Shown: positions 22,390 through 33,800 of the stretch, one piece after another
Layout of the letters: every line of letters begins with the position of its first letter
Position numbering within the stretch: the stretch's first letter is position 1
Assembly (NCBI GenBank): GCA_009809945.1
Contig: WTPW01000786.1
Span: forward strand, 219,533 to 283,532
From: Gigaspora margarita
Taxonomy: Eukaryota > Glomeromycota > Glomeromycetes > Diversisporales > Gigasporaceae
DNA length: 64,000 nt
Reading direction: 5' to 3'
Translations under genes and position numbers: made by a program
Notes under the pieces: model-generated
What the model saw: the letters and a program-made list of their open reading frames with translations, nothing else
What the model was told of the DNA's origin: nothing
Database searches by the model: none

Positions 22390-23166
22390 ATGAAAAACTC
22401 ATTTTATTCATATTATTCAAAAAATTATACAAATAAAGAAGTAGACAAAGTATGGGAAAATACAATAAAAAAGTATCAAATTATTTTAGAACCATTTTTC
22501 CTTGCATGCTCAGAAAATGATACGCTAGCATCTCTGACTTCAAGCAATTATTGTAAAAAGGTAGAAAGGTCGTCTTCTGTGAAGCAGGACACTTTGTGCC
22601 TAAATTATGCTATAAAACAATATCAAGAAGCCCAGTTATATCAAAATTGGCTTGACCCATTAAAAATAAACTTTTTGCAAATAAAAGAGCCCAATAATTA
22701 TGCCACTATTTCATGTAAAGTATATGATTTAGAAATACCTCATGCATTACTCGATACAGGTTCAGATGGGTCACATATTTCTGAAAATATCACAAACCAT
22801 TTTATAAAATATTTTGGGTTAAAAATAGATAGAAAAAAGGTTTATAGACTAACAGGTGCTGTAGGCGAAAAACAATCTATTGGAAGCTTTTCTGATATAC
22901 CTGTTACTATAGGTGTTAGAAATGATACCTTAACAATTTCGGATGAGTTTTCAGTTTTACCAACAGAAAAAGATAATAATGGTAATGATATATCATTATT
23001 TATTCTTGGTACTAGATGGCAACATCGAGCTGGCTGGGAACCTATAGTAAAGAGTGAGTTTATAGCATCAGCTAATGGAAAAAGTATTACTATTCCACTT
23101 TCTGTTTATAATAAAGATGAGGAAGCAAAGCTTCGAATTTCTAATTTACTCAAAAAAAATAATTAG
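22390..23166 (+). CDS. Retropepsin-like aspartic protease
   Basis: A 258-codon intact ORF. Residues about 115-230 form a retropepsin-type fold. It has the active-site motif LLDTGSDGSHIS (codons at 22753-22764), a hydrophobic flap-like segment (YRLTGAVGEKQSIG), and the second-half block SLFILGTRW, which corresponds to the ILG segment before the closing helix. About 110 N-terminal residues are not recognised. Such enzymes act as dimers and cut Gag polyproteins. It lies directly downstream of the CCHC region, the gag-pro order of retroelements, yet no reverse transcriptase follows. The catalytic triad is intact. Confidence 0.8.
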   Translation: MKNSFYSYYSKNYTNKEVDKVWENTIKKYQIILEPFFLACSENDTLASLTSSNYCKKVERSSSVKQDTLCLNYAIKQYQEAQLYQNWLDPLKINFLQIKEPNNYATISCKVYDLEIPHALLDTGSDGSHISENITNHFIKYFGLKIDRKKVYRLTGAVGEKQSIGSFSDIPVTIGVRNDTLTISDEFSVLPTEKDNNGNDISLFILGTRWQHRAGWEPIVKSEFIASANGKSITIPLSVYNKDEEAKLRISNLLKKNN

Positions 23167-23466
23167 TTCCGAAGGGGCTTTACATAGTAAAGATACAATC
23201 CAATGCATTGAGGAAGCTAAGTTTCAAGATATTTCTATATGGAAAAAATGTATAAATCACTTTTTCCAAGATATATTAGAATATGATTTACTATTTTTTT
23301 CTTCTAACTCATGAATAAGATTATATATAGTACCATTTCAAATTATTTTTTTTAATATAAGATCGAATAATTTTGTACTCCAATTACCCATATCTATTCT
23401 AATTTGATTACATTTTATATCATTTTGTTGCTTAATAGTTTTTAAGGTTTCCTCAGTAGATTTAAT
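23167..23466. other. Intergenic, residual frame only
   Basis: A short open continuation to 23314 in another frame (no family seen), then AT-rich sequence separating the convergent protease and 23473 genes. Confidence 0.4.
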
Positions 23467-23472
23467 AAATTC

Positions 23473-24060
23473 TTAATGTAAATTATCTGTAGCTTCTTTG
23501 ATTCTAGCATTAATCTCTTCTTCAGAGTATAGTGGAGCAATATTGGCACAGAGTGCCAAGGAATCTGAGCTTTGAGCTTTTGACTCATCTCTGATTTCTC
23601 TTTGGGTCTTAATTACTTGATTATTAGTATTATAAAGCAATATCTTTTCAGGCTTTGAAACTGGTATTGCTGTACAATGAGGCTCTGTCTCTACTTCTAT
23701 TGTAGGATTATATTGAGATTTTTTATTTCTTTGGTATCTATCAACTTCATGTTTTAAAAATGACTCTATAATAGAGCTAATACTACTTGCTTCACTTTCT
23801 GATAAGGGCACTGACAGATATTACGTAATATCTTAGAGGGGGAGGGGGTTAGCTAGGTATAATATATCATATATATACTTCATATATGATGTAGAGGGGA
23901 GGGGAGTGGCCCTTCTGATAAAAAGATATTACGTAATATATGTCAGCGCCCTAATGGATTTTTTTTTCGAGTTGTAAGCTGAATCCATCCAGCTTTTATT
24001 AATGAAAGTGGTAGTTGGCTAAGGAGATTTGAATAACTTTCGTGAAAAGTTATGTAATTA
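23473..24060 (-). pseudogene. Hypothetical protein interrupted by a MITE
   Basis: Minus-strand frame ending at TAA (23473-23475). The distal part (LSESEASSISSIIESFLKHEVDRYQ, KPEKILLYNTNNQVIK, EEEINARIKEATDNLH) is intact. The proximal part (YSNLLSQLPLSLIKAGWIQLTTRKK) is found upstream of the MITE at 23806-23951 in the matching frame, with TAA duplicated at the insertion. No family is recognised. The segment TQREIRDESKA..SLALCANIA is the translation of a hairpin repeat shared with 24236-24292. It converges with the protease gene. Confidence 0.45.
23806..23951. mobile_element. PIF/Harbinger-like MITE, family B, complete short copy
   Basis: 146 bp with 29-bp terminal inverted repeats (GGGCACTGACAGATATTACG and complement) flanked by TAA (23803-23805, 23952-23954). 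It is the short form of the family whose ends bound 6240-13004 and 11010-12515. It is inserted in a minus-strand coding frame. Confidence 0.9.
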
Positions 24061-24311
24061 CATAAAAAATAATTTTATGTAATATTATAATCTTTCAAAA
24101 AATATAAAAAGTATCTATATTTCCATGTAAAATTATAATCTTTCAAAAAAATATAAAAACTACCCAACTATTTTGATAACAGTTACTGACTTTATATATT
24201 AATAAGTTATATAAATAATAAATCAAATAAATAGATTATTGCAAAGCAATGATAGCACAGAGTGCCGAATCTCTGATTTCCCTTCGGATCTAAATCAAAT
24301 AAATATATGTA

Positions 24312-24970
24312 TTATACATTGTTAACTTGATGCATCTCTTCTCGAACCACCTATAATAATTTATAATATTGAGCGAGTTCTGTAGCACAGAGACCATTGG
24401 GACGATAATAATATTCAATAAATTTACATTCTATTTTTATACATGCTCGAATTTTCTTACCAATTTCTCTGGCACGTTTGGTCGTTTTGATAGCATTCTG
24501 TATCTATAATTCATATCTGTATAATGCATACTCATTATCATAATTATACTTTGAAATAGATTTTTTCTTGACTTTTAGTAAGTATTCATCATAACTTACA
24601 CCATAGTATTTATTACCAGTACATGAAAATTTCCAATGTCTCTCTATTCCTATATGGTTATAATTTCCTATATTTTTTTTCTTTGTCTAGTATATACTAA
24701 CTGATCACAAGAGAAACATATTGCTATTCCGATTTCAGGAGCATATGAACCACTATTCGGCAATCGTATTAATCTTCTAGCTTCAAGATATTTTTTACTT
24801 TCATTAGGTAATAGATTATTCTCTCTGAAATATGTAAGACGTTCCCAAATCCATTTCATCCACTCACTAAGAGTTTCATTATTATGAATTTGTGGCATAT
24901 TACAATATTCAATCCATTCAGCATCAGTACAATCAATTTCATGAGTATTTATGCCAACTATTTTATAACT
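24312..24970 (-). pseudogene. Hypothetical protein of the Polinton-like element
   Basis: Minus-strand frame from about 24970 (HEIDCTDAEWIEYCN) through MPQIHNNETLSEWMKWIWERL, a CFSCDQ pair and, after an A-run frameshift near 24680, HWKFSCTGNKYYGVSYDEY to VVREEMHQVNNV and TAA at 24312-24314. TAG codons near 24508 and 24346 interrupt it. Paired Cys residues hint at a zinc site. I do not recognise a family. The upstream end may be a splice site or the true start. Confidence 0.45.
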
Positions 24971-25301
24971 TATTATAGTGTGTTTTAGAGATTATATGAT
25001 TTATATCCTATTTAGAAATTATACGCTTTATATACTATTTAGAGATTTAGACCTATTGGATTTAATAACTTTATACATTATAAATATGCGATTCAATTTT
25101 AGTGTGATTGGGTTTTTGAGTTATCTTTTAGATCCAGTTCAAAATAATCCATAAAAATATTTTAAATTTAGCTAAGGTTGAGTTAATTTGTATCGACCTA
25201 TTTGTCTGCCATATTATTTTTTGCTTAGCTCGATCTACATATATAATTGCAAGTCAATTATTAAATATTATATATAAGCAAGATATATTAATCATGATAC
25301 A
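24971..25301. other. Divergent intergenic region
   Basis: AT-rich 330 bp between the minus-strand gene at 24312 and the plus-strand gene at 25302. TTTATA(T/C)-type repeats near 25000-25080. No gene seen; it presumably holds promoters for both. Confidence 0.4.
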
Positions 25302-25700
25302 ATGCTAGCATATAATCAAAATTTTCTTGAACAATTGTATACTATTCCTTCATATATCTATATGCCCAGGCCCAAAGGGGCGACCCTAAAGGGTCATAAT
25401 GTGTTAAGAAAATATATGTCTTCAGAAATATATGGAAGATGCATTAAATGTCAACATTGGTATAAAGGTTTGGTGAATACCCATTTAAGACATCAACAAT
25501 ATTGCTATCCATATTTTAAAAGACAAGCAGTACTAACTATTCAGCGAGTATTTTGTTCATGGTATCAAAAGCGAATAGATTTAGCTAAAACAATCCAGCA
25601 TACAGTAATTAAATAGCTATATCGACCAGGTGGCACATTAATAAGACAAGCCAAAGATCGATATTATCAAAATGCAAATAATATTCGACATAGTTTTTGA
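25302..25700 (+). pseudogene. Zinc-finger/IQ-like small protein
   Basis: ATG 25302 opens 104 codons followed by TAG (25614) and a plausible continuation LYRPGGTLIRQAKDRYY to about 25700. Residues 48-69 contain CIKCQHWYKG then H-x4-C, a possible C2HC zinc site. Next comes AVLTIQRVFCSWYQKR, an IQ-like amphipathic helix. The PRPKGATLKG segment near residues 22-31 is the translation of a hairpin repeat (25369-25396). The function is unknown. Confidence 0.45.
25369..25396. repeat. Hairpin repeat inside a reading frame
   Basis: Two small palindromes in tandem, CCC-AAA-GGG and GACCC-TAAA-GGGTC, translated in frame as part of the 25302 protein. Confidence 0.6.
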
Positions 25701-27014
25701 GAAAAAAATCTTTCAGAGGTCATATCATAATATATAGCGATTTTTTAATATGATAACCCTAAAATAGATCGAAAGCCTAGGTTCTCATCTATATAACAGT
25801 ATATGTTTTATTTATATAACATCAAAATCTATTAAGATATAGTGTCTCAAATATGATTAACTATTTCACAATTTTTTATTCTGTAGATCATGATAATTAT
25901 ATTAATTATAAAGAAATTTGTTGCATGCTTATTTTTTTATACGATATTCTTAATGTAATAAAAATTTTAAATTCCAATGGCTATGGAAAAGTATGACGTG
26001 AGAATTTTTACTGAGCTCAGGTTAGCGAAATTTTTTGGCAAAGTGATTGTACGTTAATCTACTAAATCTCATGATATGCCTCTAAAATTAACCTCATATT
26101 TTTTTATATAAAAATAAGAAGATACAACTTACATTCTTAATTTATGAGAGTAAATCTGATTATCCTCCAAGGCATATAAAAGATCAGGGATGGGCATAAA
26201 TTTGAATACTTTTATACCATTTATTGGTGATCAAGTTTATACAGCAGATTGTACGGAATAGTTTTCAAAAAAATAAGTATTTTAGAAATTACTGAAGATT
26301 TGGATAGTTGGATGACCAAATTATATAGTAGGAGGATATAAATACCTATCTTAAAAACTATGCCATACTAACCTAATCATTTATATCATACTGAACTCGC
26401 TTATCAATATTGTATAAAGATGCATAATTTGTGAAATTTGTAAATCAAAAAAAAGATATCACTACTACAAAAAATTATATGATCTGCCATCATACAATAT
26501 GAAGGATATAGTAACACCTTTATTTTTAACTGTAGGGAAATAAGCCGTATATATAGCTGGAAATTTACTTCTTGTTCCTGCGAAAAATTAACAGTACAAA
26601 TTAAGCATTTTTATTACTTAACAAGTTTGACTAACTATAAAATTTTAAACTACTTAATATTTGATACTTCTACCTTATTTAATAAAACTAAACTGAATAA
26701 TATTTATGTATATATACAATATTTATTATGATCATCTATAATAAAGAAATTATCAGACGCATATATATAAGATTTATTACGATCGCCTATAGTAAATAAA
26801 TATAGTATGTATGCTAATCATTGGATGCATATTACATGATTTATTATGATCACCTATAGTATGTATGCTAATCATCAGATGCATATATACAAGATTATTA
26901 TGATCACCTATAGTAAGTAAATTTAGAATTTAAATTTTTCATTTTGGATCGTTTGGCCCAAGATATAATGAAAATTATACTTCTTTAGGATGCTATACCA
27001 TGATTATCTGACGA
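25701..27014. other. 1.3 kb of the Polinton-like element without a recognisable gene
   Basis: No ORF over 60 codons and no family seen on either strand. It includes three diverged repeats of a gatttattatgatcacctatagta unit near 26700-26930. This is one of two large gaps where a capsid or ATPase gene might once have been. Confidence 0.4.
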
Positions 27015-28011
27015 TTGATTTGGTTGTGTCAGCTAATGATACTAATCACTGTTGAGTCGCGGTTGAGTTGCAGTATTTTTTTTCTATATAATTCTATAAA
27101 AAACAGGTATATTGCTGTAGAGTCGCAGTTGAGTTACGTTAGAAACTTAGTTATATGGACTGACGATCAATTGAGCATATTAATTGCTGAAAGAAGAAAT
27201 AGAAATACCAACTATCATAATATTCCTGGAAGTAGTAAGGTAAGTTTTTGGAATAATATAGCGAAAATAATTAATAAGAGATTTAGTACCAACTATATAG
27301 AATATCAATGCAAGGGTAAATTTCAAAATCTTGTAAGGGATCACACTGTAAGTATTTTATGAGGCACTTATTGTCAGATTAAACTATAATTAGGTTGTAA
27401 TACTGTATAACCTAGCAATTTTCTTGATTCTTGTTAGTTGATGTGCCAATATATGGGCAGAAATCGTGCAGGGCATAGAACTAGAACTGGAGCACAATAC
27501 TTTGAGGAGTTCCGTTCACATTTTTGGGAGAGACCAGGTAAGGTTCTACATTAATCTCTAAGATTTGTCTGTCTTTGCTATAAGTGTCTTTGAAATAGAA
27601 ACAAATCATTGATTTGTTAATTATATGTAAAAAAATCTAGAAACACAATTTAATCAAATACACAATATAAATGCATCCTCAAGGCAACGAGAGATAAGAC
27701 GTCATAATCGTACTCCTCCACCATCTTATGAAGAAATTTCATCCATAATGAGTCGTCGCAAGTCCACTACCACCCAAAGAGATCGTACAGCATCTCCTGA
27801 CCACAGAGTTTCTAGTAATAGGAGAGTGAGTACTAATAATAATGAAAATAATGAGGGCGAAAATAGACCTAAAGGGTCATTGCTTCACAATACTGCCCCA
27901 GAACGTAGACCCGAAGGGTCATTGCTTCGCAATAATAGTGATATTAGTATGCCCGATATAGGAGGTAGCCAACCACCTTCCTGTATAGAAAATATAAATG
28001 AAGAGAATTAG
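27015..28011 (+). CDS. Myb/SANT-like (trihelix) DNA-binding protein, three exons
   Basis: Exon 1 (to 27347) encodes IWTDDQLSILIAERRNRN, a segment with FWNNIAKIINKRF, and YQCKGKFQNLVRDHT, the tryptophan-spaced helices of a Myb/SANT or trihelix domain. GTAAGT at 27348 and an AG at 27437 bound intron 1. Exon 2 (27438-27537) encodes MGRNRAGHRTRTGAQYFEEF and SHFWERP. GTAAGG at 27538 and CTAG at 27640 bound intron 2. Exon 3 (27641-28011) encodes a Pro/Ser/Arg-rich tail ending in TAG. Splicing keeps one frame throughout with no stop, so the gene looks intact. The first ATG (27015) is uncertain because the N-terminus before VIWTDD is unlike the family. Two hairpin repeats are translated in the tail. 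A likely regulator or DNA-end binder of the element. Confidence 0.7.
27866..27933. repeat. Two tandem double-hairpin repeats in a coding exon
   Basis: Two units at 27866-27891 and 27908-27933. Each consists of GACC(C)-x-GGGTC followed by ATTGC-TTC-(G/A)CAA(T), two adjacent small stem-loops. They are translated as PKGSLLHN and PEGSLLRN. Confidence 0.75.
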
Positions 28012-29851
28012 CTTAGGAACTTTAGTAGCTTTAGGAGCTAAAGTAGCAATATGATCTATAGGTCTGACTATTTGTTTAAAAGTATATAATAAAGACCTTG
28101 CGCCCTAGAAGAAAAGCATCCATTGTGATATTAAATAACTTGCTTCCATAAAACTCTTTATACTCTCTATACTATAAAATAAACTTACCCTGAACTATTG
28201 CTTAAATGGCATAAGCGGTACGATTGTTTGTTGTTATTACTGTTTACGTGATTATACCATTATGCTGACAGTTGATTTCTCAACAGACTGAGGAATAACG
28301 AAGTTATTTTGTCCAACTTTCCCAATGAACCGTGGATTGTTGAGGTAGATTATTGTCAAGTTGTGGTTCCAAGAGGTGGATTCCAAGCCAAAGTTAAGTA
28401 TATTAGTGTTATTATATTTTTGTGAACGACAAGTATACTAAAAAGAGAAGAAGTCTTAGCTACGGTTATAAACCTCCTACTCGCCAAATCTAACTGCCTT
28501 TTTTGACTAAACCGATTGTAGGCTAGCAGGGGGGACTTTCGTTTCCGATGATTTCTGGGATCGACATTACACAAGTATTTATACAGTGTAGTACTGTAAA
28601 ACCAGAATTTTTTGGGTCTAAGCAAACTTAAAAAAAAAATAACAATCGATACAATACTTTATTAACAAAAGAGCTTCCTAGCAAGCGTCTCTTTGTTGAA
28701 TCACGGTGAATCAAGCCGAATCACACAATAAAAAGGTAGATATACTAAGAGTTGAAGTATTGACTACTGTATAGCAGAAGGTAATAAAAATAGTTTTTAT
28801 TGCTTAATTTATAAACTTTAACGTCATTTTTTTTTCGTCTTTTTTCTTTTGTTATCCAAATTATTAACTTGTTTATTTTTCATTTATAAATTTATATAGA
28901 CTGTTTTCGAAATTTATATGTATTCTCTATAAGATGTTTGATTCATTTTAGATGTTCGATAGTATAGTTTTATTAATTATAGATGAAGTATAAAAAATGT
29001 GAATAAAGGGTGTGTAACTTGTTATAAGAAACTTTATTAATAAAGCTCTTGTGTTTAGAAGCTATATTTTAATCTGAGCGAATAGTTTATTCATTTACAA
29101 TGCGATTTGGTTTGCTTCGAAGCTACGAAAGAAATTGTAATATGTTTAATGATTATCTATCTGTTTTCACAGAAAGTGTATCACGTGGATAATAACCCAT
29201 ACTATGATTGGTCAACTACCTCATGATCAGACCCGTGCATTTCCAAAAAATACAAAAGTCCCCCTGCTTTGTAGGTTACCCGAGCTATTTATTTGTGGAG
29301 TGACTGACTCGCCGTCAGTATTTATGTGTTAGAATTTTTTCTAATTACTATTATAGTATAAAAAATATGTGATACAAGTAACTTAAAATCGGTATGTGGT
29401 TTGTACCACATTTCTGCAGAATTAATTCTTACAGTTGATTTATAACAAATATTACCATTACAAATAACTAGAAAGTCCTTTCTTATTATATACGATACTA
29501 CGATAAGAAAAAGCACAAATGGAATTTAGAAGGGCTATACTAAGGAAGAGTACAATGTTCTTTATCAGTAGTATTATTAAAATTCATATGCCATAGGAAC
29601 TTGGAATTCCCAGATCTTCAAGATTGTTGACTTTTTCACTTGGTAGTAGCAATCGCCAAATCTAAGGGGTCTATGTTCCTAAAAGGACACTAAATATATT
29701 TAGTATTTGGGTCTTACAACTGAAATAGAGTTTCTTTGTTAAGTGTAATCTGGCAGTATTAGAGTAATGCAATTACTAATCATATTACTAGCAAGTTTTT
29801 TTAGATTTAGCAAATAGTTGATATAAAAATAAGCGATTTTTTCTACTTCTT
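28012..29851. other. 1.8 kb of the Polinton-like element without a recognisable gene
   Basis: Less AT-rich than its surroundings (for example 28460-28600 and 29180-29310) but with no convincing ORF on either strand. It may hold decayed genes, promoters (cgtggat and gactgactcgccgtcag near 29184 and 29300) or exons too short to see. Confidence 0.4.
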
Positions 29852-30252
29852 GTAAGTGGATTATAATAATATTTATTTGCTCATATATAATTTTTTTATC
29901 CGACTATAATTTATTTTTAAAATAATATTATTTTGTCTAATGGTGTCTATAAAAATGAATTTGACTTACTAAATTTTTTTGTATTTAGGAATATAAAATG
30001 AGCACTAAAGATAGAACTACTCCCAAGACTAATAACGAAGCTACTACCCCCAAGACTAATAATACTACCACCCCCAAGACCATTAATAGTAATGCCCCCA
30101 AGACTAACAATTCCAATCCAGAAAGCGATCAAAAAAAGCTATCTGGTATAGGCATAATTCTTGATTATCAAATACTATATAATTACCCTAGTATCAACCC
30201 TATAACATTTTCAAAAGTAATAAAAACTCGCGATTACTATGACCGCCTCTAA
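29852..30252 (+). CDS. Small protein with TPKTNN repeats, 5' intron likely
   Basis: ATG 29998 opens 84 codons. Residues 8-41 are five imperfect PKTNN/TPKTIN repeats, hydrophilic and probably disordered, followed by a short ordered-looking end (IGIILDYQILYNYPSINP) and TAA. Just upstream is a plausible intron: GTAAGT at 29852, TACTAA near 29968 and TTTAG ending at 29988. The CDS itself is 29998-30252. No family is recognised. It could be a structural or linker protein of the element. Confidence 0.45.
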
Positions 30253-30327
30253 CAGGTGACTTAATTTTTTATTTGTATTTGCATTATTTTATTTGTATAT
30301 TACTATTCTGGCAAAGAAAAATTATTA

Positions 30328-30353
30328 GACCCAAAGGATCATTGCTTCGCAAT
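30328..30353. repeat. Double-hairpin repeat
   Basis: GACCC-AAA-GGATC then ATTGC-TTC-GCAAT, the same unit as at 27908, here outside any gene. Confidence 0.7.
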
Positions 30354-30465
30354 GTATATTAATATTGTTTTTATAAGACTATGACCTTAAGGTCATATAC
30401 TATATTATACAAGGTGCAGTATATAATACAGTAGTCACATAATATTGTGATCTTGAGGTTATGTA

Positions 30466-30804
30466 CTACTGTATAAGTACTGGTGCAAGTGGAACTTCTT
30501 TGAATCTTTTTTTGATATAAGCTAATAGCTTTTCTAGTAAATTTTTGAGTGGATTAATTAAGATCTTTTCAGCTTGAGATACTGTACATGCTAATATCCA
30601 GCCAATATGGATCTGGTTACCACCCTCACTATTATGTCTATAATGTAACAAAAATCAGTAATTATTCATTACAATATCTTCCATTTCCTTTTGATCTAAT
30701 ATTATTTCTTGCAATATCTGTCTATCTTCTTCTGTGATTGGAAAATGAATTTTATTAGGTTTGAAGCCTATGTACTGGGAAACTTGGTCATGTAATTCAG
30801 CCAT
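30466..30804 (-). pseudogene. Hypothetical ~112-codon protein with one internal TGA
   Basis: ATG at 30802-30804 starts MAELHDQVSQYIGFKPNK. The frame has a single in-frame TGA (VMNNY-TGA-FLLHYRHN) near 30652 and ends at TAG (30466). The C-terminal half contains a hydrophobic helix (IGWILACTVSQAEKILINPL). The TGA position reads naturally as Trp. No family recognised. It lies just downstream of the polymerase on the same strand. Confidence 0.45.
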
Positions 30805-30892
30805 TATCAACTCTAAATAATAATAATAATAATTAAATATTTATATTTAAAAAAATATTAACTTTAACTATATATTTATTTATTTAACTTAT

Positions 30893-33800
30893 TGCTATAA
30901 GCTAGATATGTGAGATACACATTCATTTTGATACTTCTTTGAGAACTTAACGCTTAAAGCTCTTTTTTTAGCCAACTTTGGAGATATTCTATTTGATACA
31001 AAATTTTTATATGCTTATATACGCCAATGCCCATATAGCAAATCCGAGATTTTATCAGATAATATATATCTTTTATCATTAATAGAAGCTACTGCTCTTT
31101 TTTCTGATTCTACCAAAGATAATATATGATCTTTTGATCGAATATCTATATTCTTAGCATAGAATACTTCATTACCAAAGATGCAATTGTGGTATACTTG
31201 GGACATAGGATCAAATACTTCATTTTTATCTATCGGATTATCAAATAATAAATTTGCTAATGTGGGCATATAAGTTTCTAAAGCCATATCCTTCATACCT
31301 TTCTGGCTTACTCCTTTATGCTTTGATTTTATGGTTTTATTAGCAAGGACGTAGTGATAAAGTTTTGAATGAATGTGATATAATTTTGCAATTATATCAC
31401 CAGAAGTCTCATTCTTAAACTTTCCAATAGTTGTATCCCTATTAAGATTAAAGATATCGGGTCTTTCTTCCATATCTTTATAAATATCTTCAGTCTCAGC
31501 TTAAAATATCATTCTATCAGTATCCATATATCCAAGTTTGGCTTTGTCACCGTATTTTTCTTTTACATATCCATACTAAAATTGATACATATGAAACTTG
31601 CTAAGACCTAAAACTGATACTCCAACAATAATAGGCTTGTTGAGAGTTACACTTGCTTTTCCCATATGTGCTCCTACAAGTATTGGGCTAAGTTGTTTAG
31701 CATATTTAAAGATGGTTTACAGATTTTATTTATAAAGACTTTTTCATCTTGTTCACTAGTCATTCTCATAAGTTTTACATCTTGATACTTACAAATATTC
31801 TCTATAGTCTTTCCATATACTAAATTATTCATAAGCTTGAAGAAATCCTTTTCAAAAGCATTTTTAGCATTTTGATGTTTCTTAGTATTGAATGCAATAT
31901 ATGGAGCTAGCCAAGGTGTTTGATTGAATGATAAGACCTCTGTAATTTCATCTACTATCATACCTAATTCCATATAGTATTGGAGTTCTTGATAATGAAT
32001 TACATAATCTGTTCGTGGTCCAAGATGTGGAACTAATTTTTCTGTTTTAATAAATCGACTACCATCTAATTTTTCTACTAGTTCAGTATTATGGGAACTT
32101 AACCAACTTTTTTCAACTGCTATATTTTCAACTGCTAGGGTAAATCTCTAAGGTACTTATAGGTTTTTAATAGAAAATGGGCATTAATCTTTACAAAATA
32201 CCTATGCTTTGAATCTGCATTAGTTTTAAGAATAATATTGAGCTATTCTTTTTGGAGTTTTGAATTATTTTTAAAATATGCTTCTCTCCATTCCTATTTA
32301 TAGTTTCCAATAGATAAATATTGCATTATAGCCCATCCATAGAGATTTGTTGCATTGATATATAAGATTCATATTGTAGGTTTGGATTTGTCATATGTAA
32401 TTGGTTTTGTGGGATTGGATAGGTTATATAATTTACTCATTTTTGGGTTATTAGCTTGAAAATATCAATTACATGCCATGGATATACTACCATGCTTGGC
32501 TTTTTTAGTAAAATCATGCATAGACATATCTGTAAATAATTCGATTTTAACTTTGGTCATTTTAAGCATAGCATCCCAAGATAAGGCTAGAGCAGATATA
32601 TAATGGCTAGGATCAAGCTCATAATATTGCATGCATATTTTTTGAAATTGGGTCCAAACATCAGCTAAAGAAAGAACATCATTTTTAAAATAAAGATCAT
32701 GATACTCATCTAGGTTCTTACACCCAAATTCATTTCATACTTTTTGTACTGAATTTGTGAATTGGTGGGAGTTTAGTTTCTAAAAATCTATCTTGTGAAT
32801 CGATATACTCATAAGGATAAACCCCCTTGCGATATACTAATGCAATTTGCTTATTTGTATGGCCTTGATCTATAAAATGCTTTGTTGTTATTGGATGATT
32901 GTCACCTAAATTTTTTGTAAGAGATGCCAGACCACTTTTCATAAATTGATAACTATCTATGTATTTGAATTGGTCTACCTTCATTGATTTATAACGCTCA
33001 AATGTTTCAGCTATAACCTTAATTTGGGATGCATTAACAGATCGTCCAATAGATTCACAAACTAAGTAGGAATTATAGCCTCAGAAGTTGTAGAACACTA
33101 TTGGAACTAGTGTTTTTCATGCTTCGATTTTAAGTTTGAGATTGCAATGATTATGAGCTGAACTATAGAATTCTTCAGTAATATGACAATGATCCCAAAC
33201 TTTAATATCCAACCCTTTTTCAATACCAATACCTTTATCTATTTTCTCTATTTTTTTTCTGCAATATCAGAAATTTGGAGTCCTCTGGTGGTACTCTTTT
33301 TAATGCATTAGTAAGCTTTTTATATTCGTCTTCTAATTTAGATAATTTAATTTTATCTATAACAAATTTGCCTTTACAAATCTAACAGGTGTTTGATTCA
33401 TTGAATCTTATTTTATCTTTTATAGTCTCAATTCGTTCATATTTTATAGCTAAGACTTCATTAATTTTAACTAATTCTTTATCCATTCTCTTAACAAATT
33501 CTTGTGTGGCGTTTGGTCCTCGATATATGAAAGGCCCCTATATATTTCCAGTATTGGTTCAATAAACTAAATAACCAAAGCTATTGGCTTTTTGCTCTGC
33601 AAGTTTTCACATTTGCCCCTATACTTTTCATCATATTTTTTATTATCAGCTTCAAAGCAGCTATAATAATACATGGAGAATTCATCATTCAATCATAATT
33701 TTTAAACTCTTGGAAGTTATTAACCCCTTCTATTGGCAATGTAACTTTTTGAGGTGCTTCTCCTAATCCGTAGCAATGATCTTGAAGATGCTCTAGTAAC

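Noticed and set aside
28356..28625. An 89-codon minus-strand ORF
   Set aside because: No family resemblance and no repeat of the frame around it; not distinguishable from chance.
29322..29516. A 64-codon minus-strand ORF in the gene-poor part of the Polinton-like element
   Set aside because: Short, AT-biased, without recognisable motifs or neighbours in frame.
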